Shown: positions 1 to 8,114, counted from the first letter of the stretch. The stretch: DNA of 20,490 nt from Altererythrobacter sp. (GCA_024636575.1 JAGXGU010000026.1:1-20490), one strand, 5' to 3'. Translations and numbers: made by a program. Notes: generated by a model from the sequence alone, not told the origin.

Positions 1-1
1 C

Positions 2-982
2 CGTCCGCTGGGCCGCTGCGTGGACGAAAAGGCGATCATCAACGCCGCTGTCGGGCTGCTCGCAACCGGCGGCTCTACCAACCATGCCATTCATATCCCG
101 GCGATGGCGCGGGCTGCGGGCGTAGTTATCGACTGGAGCGATCTGGACGAATTATCCTCCGCCGTGCCGCTGCTCGCGCGGGTCTATCCCAACGGATCTG
201 GCGATGTGAACCATTTCCACGATGCGGGCGGTATGGGCTATGTCATCGGCCAATTGTTGGACGCTGGCCTTGCACACCGGGATATCATGACCGTCGGCGG
301 CCCGGACCTAAGCGCCTATGCCGAGGAACCGGGGCTGGAGCGCGAAGAACTCGTCTGGCGTCCGGTCGGCAAGAGCGGCGATGATACGATGCTGCGCCCG
401 GCCACTGCCCCGTTCCAGGCCGATGGCGGCATGCGGCTGGTCACCGGCAATCTCGGCCGCGCCACCTTCAAGACCAGCGCAGTCGCGCCGGATCGCTACA
501 CTATCGAGGCGCCGTGCCGCGTGTTCCACACCCAGCACGCGGTGGCAGAGGCCTTTACCAAGGGCGAGCTGGACCGTGATGTAATTGTCGTCGTCCGGTT
601 CCAGGGGCCGCGGGCCAACGGGATGCCGGAATTGCACGCGCTGACCCCGCCGCTCGGTGTTTTGCAGGACCGGGGCTACAAGGTCGCGCTGGTCACGGAC
701 GGGCGGATGTCGGGTGCCAGCGGCAAAGTGCCCGCGGCCATCCATTGTTCGCCCGAAGCACTCGGCGGCGGCCCGCTGTCACTGCTGCAGGATGGCGACA
801 TGGTCCGCCTCTGCGCCGTGGATGGCACGCTGACCACCACCGCCGATCTCTCGGTGCGCGAGCCGGCCCCGCCGCCGCCGCCTGCCAAGGGCATGGGGCG
901 GGAGCTATTTGCGATGTTCCGGGGTGCGGCCGATGAAGCGGAAAAGGGCGGATCGGCGATGCTGGCGGCGGCCGGACTATGA
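2..982 (+). CDS. edd: Phosphogluconate dehydratase, C-terminal part (5' end outside window)
   Basis: Converts 6-phosphogluconate to 2-keto-3-deoxy-6-phosphogluconate (KDPG), the first dedicated step of the cytosolic Entner-Doudoroff pathway. The reading frame is open from nucleotide 2 and gives about 326 residues, roughly the C-terminal half of an enzyme that is usually about 600 residues long. It enters with PLGRCVDEKA, followed by the family-typical ATGGSTNHAIHIPAMARAAG. The second IlvD/Edd signature, TDGRMSGASGK, is encoded from about nt 695. The first iron-sulfur motifs must lie upstream of the window. The tail carries a short proline run (PAPPPPPAKG) that looks lineage-specific. Its TGA overlaps the ATG of glk (ATGA), so the two are probably translationally coupled. 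IlvD is the main alternative, but the neighbours glk and eda strongly favour Edd. Confidence 0.95.
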   Translation, partial: RPLGRCVDEKAIINAAVGLLATGGSTNHAIHIPAMARAAGVVIDWSDLDELSSAVPLLARVYPNGSGDVNHFHDAGGMGYVIGQLLDAGLAHRDIMTVGGPDLSAYAEEPGLEREELVWRPVGKSGDDTMLRPATAPFQADGGMRLVTGNLGRATFKTSAVAPDRYTIEAPCRVFHTQHAVAEAFTKGELDRDVIVVVRFQGPRANGMPELHALTPPLGVLQDRGYKVALVTDGRMSGASGKVPAAIHCSPEALGGGPLSLLQDGDMVRLCAVDGTLTTTADLSVREPAPPPPPAKGMGRELFAMFRGAADEAEKGGSAMLAAAGL

Positions 983-1983
983 GTTACGATCTCGTCGCGG
1001 TCGATATCGGCGGTACCCATGCCCGCTTTGCAATCGCCAATGTCACGGACGATGGCACCATCACGCTGGGCCAGCCCGAGACGCTGCACACAGTAGATCA
1101 CGCCAGTTTCCAGACTGCATGGGAAGATTTCCGCGAACGGCGCGGCGGTACCCTGCCCCGCGCGGCGTCGATGGCGATTGCCGGCCCGGTGGGGGGCGAG
1201 GTAATCCGGTTCACCAACAATCCGTGGATCATCCGCCCCGCGATGGTGAGGGAAAAGCTGGATGTCGATCAATTCACCATCGTCAATGATTTCGAAGCCG
1301 TTGCCCATGCCGTGGCGCGGGCCAGTGATGACCAGTTCATTCACCTGACCGGCCCGGAAGGACCGCTGCCGCCCACTGGCCGGCTGACGGTTCTGGGGCC
1401 GGGCACCGGGCTGGGCGTGGCCCATCTCTACCGCGAACCGACCGGCGAATACCGCGTATCGGCGACCGAGGGCGGGCATGTCGATTTTGCCCCGCTCGAT
1501 TCAATCGAAGATGCGATCCTTGCCCGGCTGCGCAAACGCCACAACCGGGTCTCGGTGGAACGCGTTGTTGCAGGCCCTGCCATTTCCGACATCTACCAGA
1601 CCCTCGCCGCGATGGAAGGCAAGGCGGTCGCCGAAGAAGACGATATCGCCATTTGGACCCGCGGACAGGACGGCAGCGACAGCCTGGCCGCCGCTGCGGT
1701 TGACCGGTTCTGCATGTCGCTGGGCAGCGTTGCGGGCGATATGGCATTGGCGCAAGGGGCCAAGGGCGTGGTGATCGCTGGCGGGCTTGGCTACCGGATC
1801 CGCGACACCCTGATCGCATCAGGATTTGCCGAACGGTTTTGTGCCAAGGGCCGTTTTGCCAGCATGATGGCCGCAATACCTGTTAAACTGATCGTGCACC
1901 CGCAACCCGGATTGTTCGGTGCCGCCGCAGCGTTCGCATCGGAAAATGGCGGTGCCCCCGACTGCAAAGGAAACCCATCGTGA
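979..1983 (+). CDS. glk: Glucokinase
   Basis: Phosphorylates glucose with ATP to glucose-6-phosphate in the cytosol, feeding the Entner-Doudoroff route. The 334-residue protein has the length and motifs of the bacterial Glk family (PF02685). DIGGTHARF at residues 9-17 is the phosphate-1 loop, and NDFEAVAHA from residue 103 places the presumed catalytic base at Asp104. GPGTGLG at about 140-146, EGGH at 164-167 and a later VIAGGLG segment complete the nucleotide- and sugar-binding set. The start is fixed by the ATGA overlap with edd. The stop overlaps the GTG of eda (GTGA), so it lies in the middle of an edd-glk-eda operon. No transporter gene is visible nearby. Confidence 0.95.
   Translation: MSYDLVAVDIGGTHARFAIANVTDDGTITLGQPETLHTVDHASFQTAWEDFRERRGGTLPRAASMAIAGPVGGEVIRFTNNPWIIRPAMVREKLDVDQFTIVNDFEAVAHAVARASDDQFIHLTGPEGPLPPTGRLTVLGPGTGLGVAHLYREPTGEYRVSATEGGHVDFAPLDSIEDAILARLRKRHNRVSVERVVAGPAISDIYQTLAAMEGKAVAEEDDIAIWTRGQDGSDSLAAAAVDRFCMSLGSVAGDMALAQGAKGVVIAGGLGYRIRDTLIASGFAERFCAKGRFASMMAAIPVKLIVHPQPGLFGAAAAFASENGGAPDCKGNPS
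1966..1973 (+). promoter_or_regulatory. Ribosome binding site deciding the eda GTG start
   Basis: A purine run AAAGGAAA inside the 3' end of glk lies 6 nt before the GTG at 1980. This supports GTG as the eda start and reinitiation at the GTGA overlap. Confidence 0.6.
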
Positions 1984-2618
1984 ACGCCATCGAAACCATC
2001 ATGCGGGCTGCACCCGTGATCCCGGTCATCGTGATCGAAGATATCGACCACGCCGTGCCGCTGGCGCAGGCGCTGGTCGCGGGCGGACTGCCCGTGCTGG
2101 AGGTAACCTTGCGCACGCCGCAGGCACTCGACGCAATCCGCGCGATGAAGCAGGTCGAAGGCGCGATTGTCGGTGCCGGTACAGTGACCAATCCTGCTGA
2201 GCTGGACGCCGCGCTGGAAGCAGGCAGCGAATTTATCGTGTCCCCCGGCCTGACCCCCAGCTTGGCGCAGGCCGCAATCGGGCGCGACATCCCGTTTCTG
2301 CCCGGAATAGCCAATGCAGGTGACATCATGATGGGGCTGGATCTGGGCCTGACTCATTTCAAATTCTTCCCCGCCATGGCCGCGGGCGGACTGCCTGCAT
2401 TAAAGGCCCTGGCGGCACCTTTCAGCCAGTGCAAATTCTGTCCCACCGGCGGGATCAGTCTTGCAAACGCGCCTGAATGGCTCACCTTCGATCCGGTATT
2501 GTGCGTGGGCGGCAGCTGGGTGGCCCCGCAGGGTAAGCCCGATATGCCCAGGGTTGAGGCCGTGGCCCGCCAGGCAGTTTTCATGGGCAACGCGGCATTG
2601 GGGAAAGCTGGCACATGA
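1980..2618 (+). CDS. eda: KDPG aldolase (2-dehydro-3-deoxy-phosphogluconate aldolase)
   Basis: Class I aldolase that splits KDPG into pyruvate and glyceraldehyde-3-phosphate, completing the Entner-Doudoroff pathway. The protein has 212 residues, normal for the family. Visible family motifs are LEVTLRT (Glu41 is the expected general acid/base, Arg45 a substrate ligand), GAGTVTN at 65-71, VSPGLTP at 87-93, the Schiff-base motif THFKFFPA with Lys128, and PTGGIS at about 155-160. All expected catalytic positions appear intact. Translation starts at GTG, overlapping the glk stop. The TGA in turn overlaps the ATG of the next gene (ATGA at 2615), extending the polycistronic unit into the PEP carboxylase-like gene. 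Confidence 0.96.
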   Translation: MNAIETIMRAAPVIPVIVIEDIDHAVPLAQALVAGGLPVLEVTLRTPQALDAIRAMKQVEGAIVGAGTVTNPAELDAALEAGSEFIVSPGLTPSLAQAAIGRDIPFLPGIANAGDIMMGLDLGLTHFKFFPAMAAGGLPALKALAAPFSQCKFCPTGGISLANAPEWLTFDPVLCVGGSWVAPQGKPDMPRVEAVARQAVFMGNAALGKAGT

Positions 2619-5404
2619 AACCGTTCGACAACACCATTTCCGGCCTGACCGAGCGGTTGCAGGAATTGCATGTTCTGACCCGCGAAACACCGCTGTTCAA
2701 TCCGGTGTTCCAATTGTCTCTGGACCTGTCGCGCAAGCTCGAAGATGGCACGTTGACGCTGGACAGAGTGCAGCAACTGGTCAGCGAGCTTGATTGCGAT
2801 GCCTTGCAGAGCAGGGCGAAGCGTCTGCGGCGGTTAGTGGCGCCGGTTTCCATGCAGGCCAACCTCGCTGCCCTGACGGCTTCCGACACGAGCGAGAGTT
2901 TCATCCAATTCAGCAATTACTGGCGACAGCCCGCGATGCATGCAGTGTTCACTGCGCACCCGACCTTCCTGCTATCCCCGAACCAGACAGACGCAGTGGC
3001 GCGCGCAGCGAGCAGCAATGACGAGATATCCGATCTGGTCTGCGCGGCTTCGGGCGAACGGCCTGAAATCACCCTGGCTTATGAACATGGCCGCGCGATG
3101 CAGGCGATCGCCCATGCACAGGATGCGCGCGACGCGATAGTCCGCCAGGCATTGGAATACGCACGCGAAAAATGGCCTGAAAACTGGCTCGAACTGGCAC
3201 CATTGCCGGTCCGTTTCGCCAGTTGGGTCGGCTATGACATGGATGGGCGGACCGATATTCGCTGGTTCGATTCCATCGGCTTCAGACTGTCGGAAAAGGC
3301 CGAAAGACTGGACCGGTACGCAGCCGCCCTGGCGGCATTCGACAGCGAGCATCCCTTGTTGCCGCAATTGCAGGCCGCCGCCAAATACACGCATGAGCGG
3401 ACCAGTGATTTCCGCGCGGATTTGTCCGACCCGGCTGAACTGTCTGCCGCGGCAAACCGGCTTACGCGGGACCATCCAGCCAAATTGCTGTCGCTCGAAC
3501 CAATGGTCGCGGCGCTGGAGGAGGAGGCGAAAGCTGCCGATGCCGCGCGCGCCGTTCAGCTCAAGACGCTGGCTGCGGCCATGCGGGCCGACGGTTTGGG
3601 GATGAGCTGGATCCACTTCCGGGTGAATTCCAGCCAATTGCACAACGCCATTCGCCGAATGATCGACCCGGAAAATACCCTTGATCTGGGCAGCAAGGGC
3701 GCGATGGTGACCTTGCGCGAATTGCTCGCTGATGTGAAACCACTCCGATCCAATTTCGCAGCCCTGGCGATCGAAAGCAGCACTGCGATCCGGCAGTTCC
3801 TGGCAATGGCGCAGATATTGCACCATGTGGACGGCGACGCGCCGATCCGGATGTTGATTGCCGAATGCGAACAGCCCAGCACTATCCTGGCCGCGCTCTA
3901 TTTCAGCCGCCTGTTCGGGATCGAGGACAAGGTCGATGTTTCGCCCTTGTTCGAAACCGAAAGTGCGCTGGAACATGGTGGCCGGTTCCTCGACGCATTG
4001 TTGGCAGAGCCGGTTTATCAGAATTATGCGCGGGTTCGCGGAAGAGTGGCGATCCAGACCGGATTTTCTGATGCTGGGCGGTTTGTCGGGCAAATCCCCG
4101 CCAGCCTGGCGATCGAGCGACTGCAGGGCCGGATGGCCGATGCCATGCGCGACAATGGCCTGACCGATGTTGCTGCCCTGATTTTCAACACGCATGGCGA
4201 AAGCATGGGTCGCGGTGCCCATCCGGACAGTTTTGCAGACCGGCTTGCATGGCCGCTTAGCCCATGGACACGGCGCCGGTTCGTGCGCGCAGGTATCAGG
4301 CTGGAACCCGAAGTCAGCTTTCAGGGCGGCGATGGTTATATGTTCTTCGCCACCCCGGAACTGGCGCTGGCCACGCTCACCCGTATCGCGGAAAATCGTC
4401 CGTCGGACACAGATCCCGATGCGCCGACCGATCCGTTTTACCGGCGAACCGACCTCAGCCTCGATTTCTATCGCGCGATCCGTTCGCACCAGCGTGAGCA
4501 TTTGGAAAGCGCCACCTACAGCCGCGCAATCACCGCGTTCGGGCTTGGCCTGCTGAACGAAACCGGCAGCCGCAAATCGCGCCGCCAGTCGGACCTGTCC
4601 GCCGACCGGGACATGAACCTGCGCCAGATCCGCGCCATTCCCCACAACGCGATCCTGCAGCAATTGGGGTATCCGGTAAACGTGATCGCCGGGGTCGGCA
4701 GCGCGGCGGACGGCAATTACGAAGACGTCGCGGCACTGCTGCAGGACAGCGACCGGGGCCGCCAGTTGGTCAGGCTGCTTCGTTCGGCCAATGCGCTGGC
4801 CAGTATCAAGACTGTCGCGGCGTTCGGCGAATTGTTCAATTCCGCCTATTGGGCCAGCCGTCCCTATCGCGGGACCGAAAGCCATTTGTCGGATGCATGC
4901 GAAGCATTGGCAGAATATCTGACCAAGGATGATCGGACCGGCGTGTTCCGCCGTCTGGCCAGCCGGTTGCGGGTGGATGCGCTGAAACTACACCGCCTGC
5001 TTGATCTGATCCCGGACGAGGCTCCGCTGGAAGACCGCGAACATACAAGGCGCACGATAGGTGTGCTGCAGGCGCTGCGGCTCGCGCTGCTGCAGCATAT
5101 GTTCCTGAAAGCGGTTTCGATCCCCGCGTTCAGCCGCGCAAATGACATCAGCCGCGACGATGTGCTGGAGATGGTCTTTACACTGCGGATCGACAATGCG
5201 TTGGAACAGTTGCGCCGCGCATACCCGACCAGTTTTCCGAAATTGGATGATTTCGATGTAGAGGAACCCAGTGATTACCCCGATGGTGACGGAATAGGCT
5301 ATTCTGCGATCCAGCGCGACTATATCGATCCACTCGAACGCGCCTATGGTCTGACCCGGCAGATATCTATCGCAATCGCCAACGAATTCGGGGCCCATGG
5401 ATAG
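2615..5404 (+). CDS. Divergent phosphoenolpyruvate carboxylase family protein
   Basis: The 929-residue protein matches PEP carboxylase, which makes oxaloacetate from PEP and bicarbonate, in length and motif order. Matches are TAHPT at 113-117 (His115 aligns with E. coli His138), GYDMDGR at 206-212, Arg336 in FRVNS, PLFET with Glu447 (Mg ligand, E. coli Glu506), GFSD with Asp486 (Asp543), GSRKSRR with Arg653 (Arg699) and RAIP with Arg673 (Arg713). Several catalytic positions differ. The HGRGG loop reads FNTHGESMGRG at 524-534, so E. coli His579 and Arg581 become Asn525 and His527. Lys546 becomes Arg489, TAHPTE becomes TAHPTF, and the C-terminal RNTG is absent. The ATG overlaps the eda stop, so it is probably translated with the Entner-Doudoroff enzymes. 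Family membership is secure from these motifs; carboxylase activity is doubtful. The alignment was made by eye from memory. Confidence 0.85.
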   Translation: MKPFDNTISGLTERLQELHVLTRETPLFNPVFQLSLDLSRKLEDGTLTLDRVQQLVSELDCDALQSRAKRLRRLVAPVSMQANLAALTASDTSESFIQFSNYWRQPAMHAVFTAHPTFLLSPNQTDAVARAASSNDEISDLVCAASGERPEITLAYEHGRAMQAIAHAQDARDAIVRQALEYAREKWPENWLELAPLPVRFASWVGYDMDGRTDIRWFDSIGFRLSEKAERLDRYAAALAAFDSEHPLLPQLQAAAKYTHERTSDFRADLSDPAELSAAANRLTRDHPAKLLSLEPMVAALEEEAKAADAARAVQLKTLAAAMRADGLGMSWIHFRVNSSQLHNAIRRMIDPENTLDLGSKGAMVTLRELLADVKPLRSNFAALAIESSTAIRQFLAMAQILHHVDGDAPIRMLIAECEQPSTILAALYFSRLFGIEDKVDVSPLFETESALEHGGRFLDALLAEPVYQNYARVRGRVAIQTGFSDAGRFVGQIPASLAIERLQGRMADAMRDNGLTDVAALIFNTHGESMGRGAHPDSFADRLAWPLSPWTRRRFVRAGIRLEPEVSFQGGDGYMFFATPELALATLTRIAENRPSDTDPDAPTDPFYRRTDLSLDFYRAIRSHQREHLESATYSRAITAFGLGLLNETGSRKSRRQSDLSADRDMNLRQIRAIPHNAILQQLGYPVNVIAGVGSAADGNYEDVAALLQDSDRGRQLVRLLRSANALASIKTVAAFGELFNSAYWASRPYRGTESHLSDACEALAEYLTKDDRTGVFRRLASRLRVDALKLHRLLDLIPDEAPLEDREHTRRTIGVLQALRLALLQHMFLKAVSIPAFSRANDISRDDVLEMVFTLRIDNALEQLRRAYPTSFPKLDDFDVEEPSDYPDGDGIGYSAIQRDYIDPLERAYGLTRQISIAIANEFGAHG

Positions 5405-5424
5405 GGTGTTAATGTTTGACCTTC

Positions 5425-5437
5425 CGCCGTCTCGGCG
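5425..5437. other. Short GC-rich inverted repeat after the PEP carboxylase-like gene
   Basis: CGCCG-TCT-CGGCG forms a perfect 5-bp stem 21 nt after the stop codon. No T-run follows on either strand, so it is not a clear intrinsic terminator. It could mark the operon end or be chance in GC-rich DNA. Confidence 0.25.
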
Positions 5438-5494
5438 TGGGACGAACCATCGGCAGGACTGGCAAATCCGGGAATTTAGAGGCAAGATCAGCCG

Positions 5495-6163
5495 ATGGAC
5501 CCGATGGTGAAATGGATCGGCGGCGTGGCAGCTGCTGCGGCGTTGGCGTTTGGCGGCGCAATGCTGGGGGGCGATCTGCTGTCCGGCGAAGCTGAAGATG
5601 CGGCAGCCCAAACGGTCCGGCCAAATCCTGCCGCACCGGAAATAGTCTCCGAACCGGTAGCAGGGGAAGCGGTCAATGCCGCACCATCGGCAAGCGACGA
5701 ACCCTTTGTCATCAAGCGCATCCTGCCCATTTCCGGCCCGATCAAATATGGTGAATGGCATTGGGACGATGAGGATATCCCGGATGGCCCGCTGGTCATG
5801 ACAGTCGATCTGGACGCTCGGGTCATTTCCGTATTCCAGGGCGGCCATGAAATCGGCGCTGCGGCGGTGCTGCTGGGGACTGACGAATATCCCACGCCAC
5901 TAGGCACATTTCCAATCCTGGCCAAGGAACGGCACAATGTTTCGGAAAAATACAATAACGCGCCAATGCCCTGGACGTTGCGCCTGACGTGGGACGGGAT
6001 CGCCATTCATGGCGGTTCGACCGTGGAAAACGGCTATGCCAGCCACGGCTGCGTCGCCGCGCCGGATGGCTTCATGGCGAAATTATACGAAGTGGCCGCC
6101 AGGGGTGACACGGTAGTAATCACCCGCGGCAAGCGCATCGGCATGGGCGATTCGATCCTCTGA
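5495..6163 (+). CDS. Membrane-anchored L,D-transpeptidase (YkuD-fold) protein
   Basis: Predicted cell-wall enzyme of the L,D-transpeptidase group, which cross-links peptidoglycan or attaches proteins to it in the periplasm. The 222 residues start with a hydrophobic anchor (about 6-26, WIGGVAAAAALAFGGAML) and an Ala/Pro/Glu-rich linker. The YkuD-like domain spans about 85-215. The catalytic motif is visible as IHGGSTVENG (His172) followed by SHGCV with Cys186. Two points are atypical. SHGC is followed by VAAP rather than the usual [IV]-[RN], and the first His and the SHGC serine are 11 residues apart, slightly short for the family. The AGAGG at 5478-5482 supports ATG 5495, although ATG 5504 is also possible. 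The gene stands alone, convergent with tilS. A carboxypeptidase or other transacylase role cannot be excluded. Confidence 0.85.
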   Translation: MDPMVKWIGGVAAAAALAFGGAMLGGDLLSGEAEDAAAQTVRPNPAAPEIVSEPVAGEAVNAAPSASDEPFVIKRILPISGPIKYGEWHWDDEDIPDGPLVMTVDLDARVISVFQGGHEIGAAAVLLGTDEYPTPLGTFPILAKERHNVSEKYNNAPMPWTLRLTWDGIAIHGGSTVENGYASHGCVAAPDGFMAKLYEVAARGDTVVITRGKRIGMGDSIL

Positions 6164-6171
6164 GGGCGTGC

Positions 6172-7209
6172 TTATGCCGGCTTGCTGCGCGGCGGCTCTG
6201 GCGCGAACGTCCAGGTGCCCGCAGCATTTCTGGCCACCACTCCAGCAAGCGACCCGGGCTCCCCCGCCTCCAAAAGATCAACCAGACGCGCCACGCCGCC
6301 GCCGCGCGGAATACCGCCCAACCGGGTGATAATCCGCGCCACAACACGCAAACGGATGGCGCGCGGGGCGCAGGGGGCATAACGCAGCGAATTCTCCACT
6401 GCCGAGACACATTCCTGCCATTCGCGCTGCGCCGCCCAGTCAAGTGCGGCATCTGCATCGGACAGATGGCTGGCGCTTGCCGCCAGGGCGATCGGATCAA
6501 TCCAGTCGGCCTTCGCCAGTTCTCGGCGCATTCTTACACGGTCGAACCGTTTGTCTGCATTGGAGGGATCCTGCGCTGCGGTGACGCCAACGTGATCCAG
6601 CACCCTTGCCAATTCCGCCCGTCGCCAGAAAAGCAGGGGGCGAAGCAGCAGGCGCGTGCTACCCGGCACAATGCCGCGCCCGCGCACTCCGGCCAGACCG
6701 GCCACCCCGCTGCCACGGTTGAGCCGCATCAACAGCGTTTCCGCCTGATCGTCCGCATGATGCGCCGTTGCCAATGCACCCAGGCCGCAATCCGCCGCCC
6801 AGCGATCCAGCGCAGCATAGCGGACATGGCGCGCAGCATCCTGCAAATTGCCGCTCGCCACAGTCACACGCAGCGTCTGATGCGGCACCTTCAGCCTGGC
6901 GCAGATACGCCCAGCAAGTTCGGCTTCCTTGCCGGCATCGGGCCGCAGCCCGTGATCGACAGTCGCGGCTTCGATCTGTCCCGGAATTGCCGCTTGGGCA
7001 AGCAGCAGCAGTGCCGTGGAATCCGGACCACCCGAAACGGCGATGGCCAGCTTGGCATCCCCCCGCTCGGGCCAGATGCTTTGCAGATCCCGCTGGAATC
7101 GCTTGATTAAAGTCGGATCGAGCGCCCTATCAATTGCATTTAACCTTGCGCAGGTTGGACTGATACTGGTCAGCCAGACGGCCCGAAGCCAGTGCCGGAT
7201 AGGTTTCAC
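6172..7209 (-). CDS. tilS: tRNA(Ile)-lysidine synthetase
   Basis: ATP-dependent enzyme that converts the wobble cytidine of the CAU-anticodon tRNA-Ile to lysidine, so the tRNA reads AUA. The N-type ATP-pyrophosphatase P-loop is clear: LAIAVSGGPDSTALLLL, with SGGPDS at 59-64. It is followed by the typical TVDHGLRP, LATAHHADDQAET and LLMRLNRGSGVAGLAG segments. The C-terminal part is short and weakly conserved. The start is uncertain. The only standard in-frame start near the 5' end is GTG at 7209, which overlaps the cpoB-like gene by 80 nt. The conserved part begins around LDPTLIKRF (residue 30 on), close to the upstream stop, where only an ATT or CTG codon is available. It follows the CpoB-like gene as in many proteobacteria, but no ftsH follows here. 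Confidence 0.92.
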   Translation of the reverse strand: MKPIRHWLRAVWLTSISPTCARLNAIDRALDPTLIKRFQRDLQSIWPERGDAKLAIAVSGGPDSTALLLLAQAAIPGQIEAATVDHGLRPDAGKEAELAGRICARLKVPHQTLRVTVASGNLQDAARHVRYAALDRWAADCGLGALATAHHADDQAETLLMRLNRGSGVAGLAGVRGRGIVPGSTRLLLRPLLFWRRAELARVLDHVGVTAAQDPSNADKRFDRVRMRRELAKADWIDPIALAASASHLSDADAALDWAAQREWQECVSAVENSLRYAPCAPRAIRLRVVARIITRLGGIPRGGGVARLVDLLEAGEPGSLAGVVARNAAGTWTFAPEPPRSKPA

Positions 7210-8098
7210 CGAATTCTGCCAGTGCGATACATGCGCGGCTGGTGTCTTTCTGCACGATCATCGTTTCAGCCAGGAACAACAGGCTGTCTGGCGCGCGGGC
7301 GGCCTGTTTGTCAGCCTGATAATTGCGCAGGAACCACGGTGCGGCTTCCCTTGCCTTGCCATCGTCCAGATAGGCCCGGCCCAGCAGATTGCGGCCATAG
7401 GTCAAGCGGCTGTGATTGGGATATTTTTCTACAAACAGCGTCAATTGCTGCTGCGCTTCCGGAAAAAATCCAGCCGTCCACAGGCGGAAACCATAGGAAT
7501 ATTCATCATCGCCCGGATCATCCGTCTGGGGTTTGGTGATTTCCTGCACGGCGGCAAGCCGCGCTGCTGTTGGGCCCTGGGGTGCTGCCTGCGCTGGCCT
7601 GGGCGTGTTTGTTGCCCCGCCGGTTGATGCCCCGCCGGTCGATGCCCCGCCGGTCATCGCCCCGAGCATGGCTGAGGGAGCATTTGTACTTGGCTGATCC
7701 AGGATTGGCTGGGGCGCCGCAGAAGTTTCCAATGCGGCCACGCGCGTGCTCAGCAGGCTGACCGAATTGGTATTCTGTTCTGTCTGCGCAGTCAGGCTCT
7801 GCAATTGCGCTTCCAGAGCATCCAGCCGAGCCAGAATATCCGTGACCGCCGTCGATGAATTTGGAACTGTAGTTGCAGGGGCAGCAGTGCTGCCGGAAAT
7901 TTCGGGCTCGAAGAAGCGGCCGGTCCCGCCGGGAAAAACCGTCCGCTGCAAGGCGCGAACTTCTGCCTCGATCTTCCTTATGCGGGCTTCATCAGCGCTT
8001 TGCGCCGAAGCGGGCATTGATGTCGCGGCCACGGCGACAACTGCCAGCCCACCAAATATTGCCCGGGTGAATGGTGCGGCGCTGAAACGGGTGGTCAT
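7130..8098 (-). CDS. CpoB/YbgF-like periplasmic TPR protein
   Basis: Likely the periplasmic protein that in other proteobacteria links Tol-Pal function to peptidoglycan synthesis at division. The 322 residues begin with a signal peptide ending in ASA-QSA (cleavage near 32). A charged segment follows, then a coiled-coil-like stretch (about 86-125, with LDALEAQLQSL), a low-complexity linker containing TGGAS repeats (149-163), and a C-terminal TPR-like domain (about 200-310: YGFRLWTAGFFPEAQQQL, FVEKYPNH, YLDDGKAREAAPWF). This architecture is that of YbgF/CpoB. CTCCT at 8110-8114 (AGGAG on the minus strand) supports the ATG at 8098. tilS follows, overlapping its 3' end. No tolQRAB-pal genes lie upstream; a RodZ-like gene does. 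Another TPR-type outer-membrane-associated protein is the alternative. Confidence 0.85.
   Translation of the reverse strand: MTTRFSAAPFTRAIFGGLAVVAVAATSMPASAQSADEARIRKIEAEVRALQRTVFPGGTGRFFEPEISGSTAAPATTVPNSSTAVTDILARLDALEAQLQSLTAQTEQNTNSVSLLSTRVAALETSAAPQPILDQPSTNAPSAMLGAMTGGASTGGASTGGATNTPRPAQAAPQGPTAARLAAVQEITKPQTDDPGDDEYSYGFRLWTAGFFPEAQQQLTLFVEKYPNHSRLTYGRNLLGRAYLDDGKAREAAPWFLRNYQADKQAARAPDSLLFLAETMIVQKDTSRACIALAEFGETYPALASGRLADQYQSNLRKVKCN
7614..7658 (-). repeat. Three 15-bp tandem repeats within the CpoB-like gene
   Basis: Three near-identical copies of GCCCCGCCGGTYGAT (plus-strand sense; the last copy diverges at its 3' end) encode the TGGAS/TGGAT repeats of the linker. Such in-frame units may vary in copy number between strains. 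Confidence 0.75.
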
Positions 8099-8109
8099 CG
8101 TGCGGAATG

Positions 8110-8114
8110 CTCCT
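8110..8114 (-). promoter_or_regulatory. Ribosome binding site for the CpoB-like gene
   Basis: AGGAG on the minus strand lies 11 nt before ATG 8098. The 173-bp gap upstream (8099-8271) suggests a separate transcript from the RodZ-like gene, but no convincing -35/-10 pair was found in it. Confidence 0.5.

Noticed and set aside
2972..4885. 637-residue open frame on the minus strand
   Set aside because: It is antisense to the PEPC-like gene, has Arg/Gln/Gly-biased composition and no recognisable domain. Long antisense frames are common in GC-rich coding DNA.
5416..5444. Possible promoter (TTGACC at 5416) before the L,D-transpeptidase gene
   Set aside because: No acceptable -10 hexamer occurs at 16-18 nt spacing; one hexamer alone is not evidence.
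6466..7110. 214-residue plus-strand frame
   Set aside because: Mirror frame of tilS, which has the SGGPDS P-loop; no ribosome binding site and no domain.
7614..7658. CRISPR-like repeat array
   Set aside because: The 15-bp units are contiguous, lack spacers and stay in frame within a coding linker.
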